DNA from: Peptacetobacter sp900539645
Lineage (GTDB): Bacteria > Bacillota > Clostridia > Peptostreptococcales > Peptostreptococcaceae
NCBI RefSeq assembly: GCF_047807365.1
Contig: NZ_JBLOUI010000047.1
Coordinates: forward strand, 1 to 17,384
DNA: 17,384 nucleotides
Direction of reading: 5' to 3'
The position numbers and the translations under genes were made by a program. The notes beneath the pieces are model-generated. The model did no database searches. It saw nothing but the letters and a program-made list of their open reading frames with translations, and was not told where the DNA came from. This document shows, piece by piece, positions 1-6,765 of the stretch (the stretch's first letter is position 1; the number at the start of each line of letters is the position of its first letter).

Positions 1-103
1 TTTTATTAATTATTTTTTCATCTTTTCGCTTTTTCAATACATTCATATTACTATTATACACAAGTTTTCCACAGTTTTAAATTATTATAATTTCCTTAAG
101 AAT
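1..103. other. gene-free left edge
   Basis: No supported gene lies here. On the minus strand there is a TATAAT hexamer (58 to 53) with TTTAAA 17 bases upstream, so a promoter firing off the left edge is possible. A 15-codon open frame from an ATG at 46 runs off the edge, but it has no ribosome binding site and starts only seven bases after the hexamer, so I do not call it. A TTTTCCACA sequence (64-72) resembles a Gram-positive DnaA box, but it stands alone. Confidence 0.4.
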
Positions 104-132
104 AAAAAAGAGACCTTTCAAAAGTCTCTTTT
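104..132 (-). terminator. Rho-independent terminator of hsdR
   Basis: AAAAGAGAC (106-114) pairs with GTCTCTTTT (124-132) around a 9-base loop. Read on the minus strand the stem is followed by a T-run (complement of the A-run at 104-109). It lies about 35 bases after the hsdR stop codon, so it closes the restriction-modification block on this side. Confidence 0.8.
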
Positions 133-165
133 AATTAAAATGTATTTATAGTTATATTATTAAAT

Positions 166-3100
166 TTAAGCTTCCATTATATTGTCTGCCCAAAGTTCAC
201 ACTGTTGTATAACTATCTGTGTAGCATCGTCCCAACCTTCTGGAGGATAATCATATTTTTTTAATAATCTTTTAATAGATCTTTTCATACTTGATCTAGC
301 AGATTCTCTTTTTTGCCAATCTATAGTCTTATTTTTCTTTAAAGTTTCTGTAAGTTCTTTAGTAAGTGCTATTAACTCTTTATGCTCTTTTAAGTCTTTT
401 TTTACTCTAGGTTTTGTCAAAGCATCATAGAAAGCTAGTTCTTCATCAGTTAAACCAAGTTCATTTCCTTCATTATGCGCTTCAACAATCTGTTTTGCTA
501 AATTAAGCATTTCTTCGATAACCTGCTCATTTGTAAGCATTCCATTTAGATATGAATTTAATGAACGTTGAAGTATATCACTGAATTTTTCAGACTTAAC
601 AATATTAGTTCTTCTATATACAGAAACTTGTTCTGCGATTAATTTTTTCAATAATTCCACAGCTAAATTCTTTTCCTTCATTTTAGAGACTTCTTCTAAA
701 AAGTTTGGATCAAATATAGAAAACTCTTCTTTGATATCTGAGAAAAGATTAATTACTCCTTCGCTCTTTATACTATGTTTTAATAATTCATTAATACGAG
801 CATTCATATCTGATAAAGGAATTTTTTTACCAGCTCCAGTATCAGTTAATCTATTTATTAAAACTCTTACAGATTCAAAGAAAGCTGCTTCCATTCTCAA
901 TTTTTCTTCAACTATTGATGAGCAAAGAGATAGAGCTTGACGAAGCATCAAAGCTTCCTTTAAAAATGCATTTTTTTCTTCTTGTTTTTCTACATCAAAG
1001 ATAAAGTTTACAGCACCGCTTATAGTTTTAGCTCTTTCAAGGTCAGAGCCATCCATAAACTTAGAATAGTCATATCCATAGAATATATCCTTACAAATAG
1101 ATAGTTTTTCTAAGAACTTAGGATATGCAACTTTAGATACATCAGTATCTCCATAATTTTTCTTATCTCTAGTAGTGTAGTCATTCATAGCCTGTTTCAG
1201 TGCAGTTGCAATTCCTACATAATCTACTATCAATCCACCTTCTTTATCTCTAAACACTCTATTTACACGTGCTATTGCCTGCATTAGGTTATGACCAGAC
1301 ATAGGCTTATACACGTACATCGTTGCAAGAGATGGGACATCAAATCCTGTAAGCCACATATCTACAACTATAGCTATTTTTAGTGGACTGTTATTGTCCT
1401 TAAATTTATTAGCTAACTCATTTTTATACCGTTTATTACCTATAATATCTCTCCAATCTTCTGGATCACTATTGCCAGAAGTCATTACAACTGCTACTTT
1501 TTCATTCCAATCTGGACGTAACTGCAGAATTTTTTTATAGATTTTCATAGCTATAGGTCTTGAATATGCAACAATCATTGCCTTTCCTGTTAATAGATTT
1601 TCTCTGTTGTTTTCGTAATGATCTAAAATATCAGATACTAGGGAATCTATTGTTTTTTTATTACCTAATATAGCTTCCATTTTTCCAAGGTCTTTTTTAC
1701 TTTTAGCTATAACTTCTTCATCAGCATTTTGAGCCATTAAATCGTACTCAGCATCTATTAATTCTAAAACTTCTTTATCAAGGTTTAATTTTAAAACTCT
1801 ACTTTCATAATAAACTGGACGAGTAGCACCATCTTCAACAGCTTGTGTCATATCATAAATATCTATATAGTCACCAAATACTTCTCTTGTACTTCTATCT
1901 TTTGAAGATATTGGAGTTCCTGTAAATCCTATATATGTAGCATTAGGTAAACTATTTCTTATAATACGAGCTGTACCTACAACTTTCTTCGCTACTTCTT
2001 CTCCATCTTCATTTTTAGTCATTTTTATTTTTTCAGTAAGCCCATATTGACCTCTATGAGCTTCATCTGCCATAACAATTATATTTCTTCTATCAGATAA
2101 ACATTCAAATGATTCCTCAAACTTTTGCATAGTAGTAAATATAATTCCATTTGCTTTACGACCATCAAGCCAATTCTTTAAATGCTCTCTGTTTTTTGCA
2201 TGAATAGGCTCCTGTCTTAAAAACTCTTTGCATTTCATAAACTGGTTATATAACTGATCATCTAAATCATTTCTATCTGTAAGCACAACTATTGTAGGGC
2301 TTTCAAGTGCTTTCTGCAGTAAATGAGCATAAAATACCATAGACAATGACTTTCCACTACCTTGTGTATGCCAGAAAACTCCGCCTTTACCATCAGTACA
2401 AACAGCTTTTTTAGTTGATTCAATAGCTTTATTTACAGCAAAATACTGATGATATCCTGCTAAAATTTTGAATGAGTTTAATCCTTCTTTTGAAAAACAT
2501 ACAAAGTTCTTTATAATATCTAGGAATCTTTCTTTTTCAAAAATACCCTCAAAAAATGTATCAAACTGAGCATATTGAGTATTTTCATAGTTTCCATCTT
2601 TTGTTTTCCATTCCATAAAACGGTCTTCTCCAGATGTTATCGTACCTGCTCTGCTTGTAAGCTGATCACTTATCACACAAATGGTATTGTATATAAACAT
2701 TGAAGGAATTTCCTTTTTGTAGTTCTGTAATTGTCTATATGCATCAGAAAAATCTGTTTCTTCACGAGAAGGAGATTTTAGCTCCATTATTACAACAGGA
2801 AGACCATTTAAGAATATGATTATATCTGGTCTTTTGTTGCTATTTTCAATAAAAGTCCACTGATTAGCAATTATAAATGAGTTGTTGTGTATTTTTTCGT
2901 AGTCTACAATATATACTATTTCTGATTTTTCTTCACCTTTTTCAAAATACCTTACCTCTATTCCGTTCTGTAGGTAATTCATAAAGGTTTCGTTTTTTTG
3001 TATTAGTTCTGCATTTTCGAAGTTTCTTAGTTTGTCTAAGGCATCTTCAATAGCTGCAGATGGCAGGTCTTTGTTTATTCTGTATATGGCATTTTCTAGT

Positions 3101-3234
3101 TCTTCTTCATATAGAGGACTTTTGTAGTCCCTGTCATCTATTTCTGGTCCATATACGTATTCGTACTCTAATTCGTTTTGGAAAAGTTCGATTATAGAGT
3201 TTTCGTAGTTTGCTTCTGAGTATGTAGTTGACAT
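166..3234 (-). CDS. hsdR: Type I restriction enzyme R subunit (HsdR)
   Basis: This is the motor and nuclease subunit of a type I restriction-modification complex; it joins HsdM2HsdS, translocates DNA with ATP and cuts unmethylated DNA far from the recognition site. At 1022 aa it matches the size of type IC (EcoR124-like) HsdR. The N-terminal PD-(D/E)XK nuclease is visible: RPDI (D137), then MELK (E151, K153), followed by QLQNY (Q168, Y172), the QxxxY element of HsdR nucleases. The SF2 helicase follows, with Walker A QGSGKS (291-296) and DEAH (390-393); a late motif reads QAIARVNRVF. The C-terminal third is helical and charged, as expected for the HsdM-contacting region. The ATG at 3234 has GGAGGAA about 5 bases upstream. 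The gene is separated from hsdM/hsdS by the invertible cassettes, and a recombination site lies 34 bases upstream of its start. No convincing private promoter is visible, so it may depend on read-through. The frame is intact. Confidence 0.96.
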   Translation of the reverse strand: MSTTYSEANYENSIIELFQNELEYEYVYGPEIDDRDYKSPLYEEELENAIYRINKDLPSAAIEDALDKLRNFENAELIQKNETFMNYLQNGIEVRYFEKGEEKSEIVYIVDYEKIHNNSFIIANQWTFIENSNKRPDIIIFLNGLPVVIMELKSPSREETDFSDAYRQLQNYKKEIPSMFIYNTICVISDQLTSRAGTITSGEDRFMEWKTKDGNYENTQYAQFDTFFEGIFEKERFLDIIKNFVCFSKEGLNSFKILAGYHQYFAVNKAIESTKKAVCTDGKGGVFWHTQGSGKSLSMVFYAHLLQKALESPTIVVLTDRNDLDDQLYNQFMKCKEFLRQEPIHAKNREHLKNWLDGRKANGIIFTTMQKFEESFECLSDRRNIIVMADEAHRGQYGLTEKIKMTKNEDGEEVAKKVVGTARIIRNSLPNATYIGFTGTPISSKDRSTREVFGDYIDIYDMTQAVEDGATRPVYYESRVLKLNLDKEVLELIDAEYDLMAQNADEEVIAKSKKDLGKMEAILGNKKTIDSLVSDILDHYENNRENLLTGKAMIVAYSRPIAMKIYKKILQLRPDWNEKVAVVMTSGNSDPEDWRDIIGNKRYKNELANKFKDNNSPLKIAIVVDMWLTGFDVPSLATMYVYKPMSGHNLMQAIARVNRVFRDKEGGLIVDYVGIATALKQAMNDYTTRDKKNYGDTDVSKVAYPKFLEKLSICKDIFYGYDYSKFMDGSDLERAKTISGAVNFIFDVEKQEEKNAFLKEALMLRQALSLCSSIVEEKLRMEAAFFESVRVLINRLTDTGAGKKIPLSDMNARINELLKHSIKSEGVINLFSDIKEEFSIFDPNFLEEVSKMKEKNLAVELLKKLIAEQVSVYRRTNIVKSEKFSDILQRSLNSYLNGMLTNEQVIEEMLNLAKQIVEAHNEGNELGLTDEELAFYDALTKPRVKKDLKEHKELIALTKELTETLKKNKTIDWQKRESARSSMKRSIKRLLKKYDYPPEGWDDATQIVIQQCELWADNIMEA

Positions 3235-3267
3235 AATTATTCCTCCTTTCTTTTTTGTTATACTCTA

Positions 3268-3280
3268 AAACAATAATTTA
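3268..3280 (+). repeat. hsdS recombination site A
   Basis: AAACAATAATTTA, identical to the copies at 4000, 5609 and 6271. It lies at the exact 5' edge of the headless HsdS second-half cassette, where AAC AAT AAT TTA reads N-N-N-L into the cassette. A TAA (3266-3268) stands in frame immediately before it, so the cassette cannot be translated from upstream. This copy is centred in a 7-bp perfect palindrome, CTCTAAA (3263-3269) and TTTAGAG (3277-3283), the arm-spacer-arm layout expected of a tyrosine recombinase core site. Confidence 0.85.
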
Positions 3281-3994
3281 GAGCAGCAAGTAGTTCTTTT
3301 GTTCAAAGAGTGGTTCACGGACTTTGTTAATACTTCAAGTAATCTGATTGAAACGCAGTTTGGGTTAATACCTGATACATTCAGATTACTTAAAAACGGT
3401 GAGTTGCCAATGGTTGTAACTGACTATGTTGCAAACGGTAGTTTTGCATCGCTAAAGGCTAATGTGACTTTATATCAAGAACCTAACTACGCTTACTTTA
3501 TACGCAATACCGATTTAAAATCTGGTTCATTTAAAGTATTTGTAGATGAAAATTCTTATAGATTTCTTTCAAAGTCAACACTTTACGGAGGAGAAATAAT
3601 TATTTCAAATGTTGGCGATGTGGGAAGCGTATTCTTGTGTCCAAAACTAAATAAACCAATGACACTTGGTAACAATGTAATTATGCTTCGCCCTGAACAA
3701 GATAATTTGAAATACTATCTCTATGTTTGGTTCAAATGGCTGTACGGTCAATCGCTAATTCAAGGTATTAAGGGTGGCTCTGCTCAACCTAAGTTTAATA
3801 AGACTGACTTTAAGAACCTACCGATTTTTTTGCCTACTGACGATTTGTTGGAACAATTTCAACAGATGGTTAAGCCTATATTTGAACTAATAGAGAAAAA
3901 TAATGAAGAAAATCAAGCTTTAATAGTTACACGAGATACGCTTTTACCTAAACTTATATCTGGCGAGTTTGACATCTCTGACATCGAACTTTAA
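3269..3994 (+). pseudogene. hsdS: silent HsdS second-half (TRD2) cassette, headless
   Basis: This encodes the C-terminal half of a type I specificity subunit: a coiled-coil stretch starting NNNLEQQ, a target recognition domain, and the family-typical end LPKLISGEFDISDIEL. It has no start of its own: the frame is closed by TAA directly before the site-A repeat, no ribosome binding site precedes it, and a TTG at 3299 is not a credible start. It runs opposite to every other hsd gene and its stop overlaps the stop of the facing half-gene by three bases in a shared TTAA. Inversion A/B would fuse it to the half-gene at 3991-4530 (predicted 414 aa), and inversion A/D would fuse it to the first half of the active hsdS (predicted 402 aa). 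Its start is noticeably richer in G+C (about 37% over 60 bases) than its neighbours, suggesting a separate origin. It is a stored module, not a decayed gene: no internal stop is present. Confidence 0.85.
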
Positions 3995-4530
3995 GCCGCT
4001 AAATTATTGTTTATTTTATTATTATTTTCTATTTTAGAATCTATAGTTTTTAAAATAGTTGCAATTTTATTTTGAGTTTCTATATCAGGTAGTAAAAAAG
4101 AATAATTTCTCATTTGCTTTAAGGAGAAATTCTTTATAGTTGTTCCAGTTGCATGTATTTCCATATATCTTTTAAATTTATTTGAAGACACGACATAAAA
4201 AATAAAGTCTTTATTAATCTGATTTTTTACATTAAAGTAACAAGCACTTTTACCTAAAACTATTTTTTCATTATTATATGTAGCTACTCTACCTAAAGTT
4301 CCATTTATTGAAACAAATATAGTTCTATCATTTAATGATTTTTTATATTTCTCAAATTCTAAAAAATCAACTTTTTTTGTATCAGGTTTAATGAATATTT
4401 TTCCATCAACAAAATTATTTCCGTTAATAAAAGCATATTCACCATCTTTAGTATATTTGGGTGTACCATGTAATCCATCACCTAAAATATCTACGCACTC
4501 TTCTATTGTAACTTTTTTCCAAGATTTCAT
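3991..4530 (-). CDS. hsdS: HsdS first half (TRD1 plus coiled coil), 179 aa
   Basis: This encodes the N-terminal half of a specificity subunit: a target recognition domain (about residues 1-150) and the helical spacer IATILKTIDSKIENNNKINN, which closely matches the spacer of the intact HsdS downstream of hsdM. It stops after NNNL-AA, three codons past the recombination site, because the matching second half lies reversed next to it. The ATG at 4530 has a perfect AGGAGG that overlaps the recombinase stop codon, so it is translationally coupled to the recombinase (10-base gap). It is therefore probably expressed. Half-size HsdS proteins can act as dimers in some type I systems, so the product could be a functional half-subunit or simply the OFF form of a second hsdS. 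It is different in sequence from the first half of the intact hsdS, so the locus stores two alternative TRD1 modules. Confidence 0.85.
   Translation of the reverse strand: MKSWKKVTIEECVDILGDGLHGTPKYTKDGEYAFINGNNFVDGKIFIKPDTKKVDFLEFEKYKKSLNDRTIFVSINGTLGRVATYNNEKIVLGKSACYFNVKNQINKDFIFYVVSSNKFKRYMEIHATGTTIKNFSLKQMRNYSFLLPDIETQNKIATILKTIDSKIENNNKINNNLAA
4000..4012 (-). repeat. hsdS recombination site B
   Basis: This is the reverse complement of AAACAATAATTTA, placed at the end of the coiled coil of the half-HsdS gene. On the minus strand it shares a 16-base context, ATAAACAATAATTTAG, with site D, encoding the same INNNL peptide. It pairs with site A to bound the 3281-3999 module as inverted repeats. 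Confidence 0.85.
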
Positions 4531-4540
4531 TTTATGCCTC

Positions 4541-5521
4541 CTATCCTATATATTTTCTATGAGCAATTTTTACATTGCTTTGTTTAACCATTGCATATTG
4601 CAATGTTGTATCTATTCTTTTATGCCCAAGTAGCTGTTGTAACTGCTCAATAGGCATTCCTTTATCTATAGCCATTGTTGCTAAAGTACGTCTAAATTTA
4701 TGTGGATGTACCTTCTTTAGCCCTAATTTTTTACCAAAATTACGTAATCTAACCTCTATTCCACCAATGCTCATTCTTCTATTTGGTGATTTTAAAGATA
4801 CAAATAAAGCTGGATTGTCATCCTCTCTACTTTCCAAATAATTTAATAAATGTATTTTTGTTCTAGCATCAAAGTAGACAATCCTTTCTTTATCCCCTTT
4901 ACCAAATACGACGCACTCTCTTTCATTAAAATTAATATCTTGTCTATTTAATAAAACCATCTCGCCAATACGCATCCCTGTAGATGCAAGCATATCAATA
5001 ATTGCCAAGTCCCTTATTTCTGTACAATTATCCCTCATTATCTCAAGATCTTCATCAGAATAGGTTTCTTTTATATTGGTAGCTGTTTTTATTTTATGAA
5101 TCCTTCTAACTGGACTTTTTAATATATAGTCCTCATCTTCAAGCCAAGAAAAGAAGCTAGACAAAATTCTTCTTATATTATCAATAGTTACTCGGCTCGT
5201 ATTTTTTGTTTCTTGATATTTAGTTAAATAAGTTCTAATATCTTCTGTTTTTATATGTTTTATATCTTTTCCTATACTTTCTGCCATAGCTTCTATAGTA
5301 GATTTATAGTATTTTAGCGACTTATCAGAACAGCCCTCTATCTTTTTAGCTGCTAAAAACAACTCTATATAGTTCTGTTCTGATTTGTCATCATTTTTTA
5401 AACTTGTTACTTCATAATTAAACATTGTAAATTGCAGCACTTCTTGTAGTTTTTCTATCTGTGCATTATTAAGAAATGCTAACATTTCCTGTATTATATC
5501 TTTTATTAAGTTCTCTTTCAT
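4541..5521 (-). CDS. Tyrosine recombinase (phage-integrase family), likely hsdS invertase
   Basis: This 326-aa site-specific recombinase of the XerC/XerD class lies inside the hsdS locus and most likely inverts the hsdS modules. The N-terminal SAM-like core-binding domain is visible (IELFLAAKKIEGCSDKSLKY and following). The catalytic domain has the box I arginine in STGMRIGEM, a beta-hairpin lysine in GKGDKERIVYF, HKFRR (H-x-x-R), LLGHKRIDTT (second histidine) and the nucleophile tyrosine in LQYAM near the C-terminus, so the R-K-H-R-H-Y set is complete. I chose the ATG at 5521, which has AAGGAGAA about 7 bases upstream; the longer frame would begin with TTG and has no such signal. A half hsdS follows 10 bases later with its ribosome binding site overlapping this stop. 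Because the gene lies between sites B and C, B/C or A/D inversions would flip the recombinase gene itself. Role as invertase is inferred from position and from known hsdS-linked recombinases. Confidence 0.9.
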   Translation of the reverse strand: MKENLIKDIIQEMLAFLNNAQIEKLQEVLQFTMFNYEVTSLKNDDKSEQNYIELFLAAKKIEGCSDKSLKYYKSTIEAMAESIGKDIKHIKTEDIRTYLTKYQETKNTSRVTIDNIRRILSSFFSWLEDEDYILKSPVRRIHKIKTATNIKETYSDEDLEIMRDNCTEIRDLAIIDMLASTGMRIGEMVLLNRQDINFNERECVVFGKGDKERIVYFDARTKIHLLNYLESREDDNPALFVSLKSPNRRMSIGGIEVRLRNFGKKLGLKKVHPHKFRRTLATMAIDKGMPIEQLQQLLGHKRIDTTLQYAMVKQSNVKIAHRKYIG

Positions 5522-5552
5522 TGTCAATTCTCCTTTTTTAGAGAACGACAAG

Positions 5553-5589
5553 CAACGGCTGTTCTTTTATTTTTATATCTCCGCCGTTG
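5553..5589. repeat. inverted repeat in the recombinase leader
   Basis: CAACGGC (5553-5559) and GCCGTTG (5583-5589) form a 7-bp perfect inverted repeat 32 bases upstream of the recombinase ATG. It is unusually G+C-rich for this region. The 23-base interval contains TATAAA on the minus strand but no matching -35 element. It may be an operator or an RNA hairpin that controls recombinase expression. Confidence 0.45.
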
Positions 5590-5608
5590 TTGGAGGTTTA
5601 TTCAAGTC

Positions 5609-5621
5609 AAACAATAATTTA
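5609..5621 (+). repeat. hsdS recombination site C
   Basis: AAACAATAATTTA, 25 bases beyond the stop codon of the intact hsdS. Read on the plus strand it encodes NNNL-QNLNVF-stop, so D/C inversion would leave the first half of HsdS with a six-residue tail (predicted 171 aa) and park its second half in reverse. This mirrors the present state of the A/B module, where the tail is AA-stop. Confidence 0.8.
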
Positions 5622-5646
5622 CAGAATTTAAATGTATTTTGATAAA

Positions 5647-6765
5647 TTAAATATTTATATTAGATATGTCAAGCTCTCCCGATATTAATTTTGACAATAA
5701 AAATTCTTTAATATACTTTAAAATACAATTTTCGTTATAATTATTACGAATTATAGAATCTATAGGAGATATTATTTTTTCAAACTGTTCTATAATTTCA
5801 TCTGGTGGAATGATGATTGGCATATTATTTAAAGAATTTTTATTAATAGAACCAAAAACAGTACCATTAGCATTAAAAATATCTAGTTCTTTTTTTAAAT
5901 GGCACATTGTGTAATGTATAAATGATTGTTGTTTTGATTTTGAACGAATTGCTGCAAGTCCACGACCTATGCAACAATCTGTGTGTGCTATATTAAGTTC
6001 TCCAACTGGAGCACGTACACTTATTAGAGTATCATTTATACAAGCAATTTTTTTGGGTTCTGTTGTATAAAGTCTCACTTGTGGGAATCTATCTCCAAAC
6101 TCTGCTTTACCTTGAAAGAAAATTGTACCAATACCATTTTCATTATAACTACTACCTTTTGGAGATTGCCCCATTGTTATATCAGCAATATCACTTAAAA
6201 TACCTCTTTTGTATTTTAGTGAATTGTTATCAATACATAGTTTGTTATAAATTGAAACAGCTTGATTTTCTAAATTATTGTTTATCTTGTTATTAATTTT
6301 TATTTTATCATCAATAGATTTTAATATAGATGCTATTTTTAATTGTTTCTCCATATCAAAGTCTGGAACTTCAAACGACATTATAGATGACTTATCACCT
6401 CTTGGCATTTTTGTACCTTTAGCTGTTACTGTTGCATACTCAAAGAAAGCATCATCAGATATAAGGTAGTATAAAAAATAATTATTAATACCTTTATTAG
6501 CTTTAAATACCAAAATATCATTTGAACAACCACCATCATATTCTGCTATCCAAATTTTCTTAAAATATGGTCTTATGTTGGAAACAAGTACATCACCCTT
6601 TTTAAATTCACTTACAGTTCTAACTTTTGGTAAGGATGAAGCATTTGTTATACCTTGTTTATTAGGAATCATATTTTCAGTAGATATATAATTTTTTTCA
6701 TTTAATTCTTTGGTTTCTATTTTTCCTTTTCTAAACGAGCAAATATCACTTAACTTACACTTCAT
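5647..6765 (-). CDS. hsdS: Type I specificity subunit (HsdS), full length
   Basis: This DNA-recognition subunit of the type I complex is 372 aa from the chosen start. It has two target recognition domains: TRD1 (about residues 1-135), a helical spacer ending KIKINNKINNNL at residue 165, TRD2 beginning near RGILSDIADITMGQSPKG, and a second conserved helix ending LLSKLISGELDISNINI. Recombination site D encodes residues 161-165, exactly at the end of the first spacer. I chose the ATG at 6765 because it overlaps the hsdM stop by 11 bases and is preceded by GGGGGCGATTGG; a frame-open upstream methionine would lie well inside hsdM and add 19 unlikely residues. Coupling to hsdM fits equimolar methyltransferase assembly. 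This is the ON copy; by inversion its second half could be replaced by the cassette at 3281-3994. The recognition sequence cannot be read from the protein. Confidence 0.93.
   Translation of the reverse strand: MKCKLSDICSFRKGKIETKELNEKNYISTENMIPNKQGITNASSLPKVRTVSEFKKGDVLVSNIRPYFKKIWIAEYDGGCSNDILVFKANKGINNYFLYYLISDDAFFEYATVTAKGTKMPRGDKSSIMSFEVPDFDMEKQLKIASILKSIDDKIKINNKINNNLENQAVSIYNKLCIDNNSLKYKRGILSDIADITMGQSPKGSSYNENGIGTIFFQGKAEFGDRFPQVRLYTTEPKKIACINDTLISVRAPVGELNIAHTDCCIGRGLAAIRSKSKQQSFIHYTMCHLKKELDIFNANGTVFGSINKNSLNNMPIIIPPDEIIEQFEKIISPIDSIIRNNYNENCILKYIKEFLLSKLISGELDISNINI
6271..6283 (-). repeat. hsdS recombination site D
   Basis: This is the reverse complement of AAACAATAATTTA, inside the intact hsdS at codons 161-165 (INNNL). 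It is the junction between the first-half coiled coil and the second-half module. With site C it bounds the TRD2 module as inverted repeats; with site A it allows exchange of TRD2 modules. Confidence 0.85.

Larger units (their letters stand above)
3268..6283. other. invertible hsdS specificity locus (shufflon-like)
   Basis: Four copies of AAACAATAATTTA lie at 3268 (+), 4000 (-), 5609 (+) and 6271 (-). Each encodes N-N-N-L in the same HsdS-relevant frame. They bound two second-half (TRD2) modules, 3281-3999 and 5622-6270, and enclose a tyrosine recombinase gene. In the present state the 5622-6270 module is joined in frame to an HsdS first half (ON), and the 3281-3999 module is reversed relative to its partner half (OFF). 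Known phase-variable type I systems in streptococci, Mycoplasma and Bacteroides use recombinase-mediated hsdS inversion, which supports the reading. That inversion occurs here is inferred. Confidence 0.85.

Noticed and set aside
2..46. Possible start of a minus-strand gene at the left edge
   Set aside because: It has 15 open codons only, no ribosome binding site, and the nearest -10 element is too close to the ATG.
64..72. Replication-origin signal (DnaA-box-like TTTTCCACA, with another box at 12597)
   Set aside because: Two isolated boxes 12.5 kb apart are not an origin; no dnaA, dnaN or box cluster is present.
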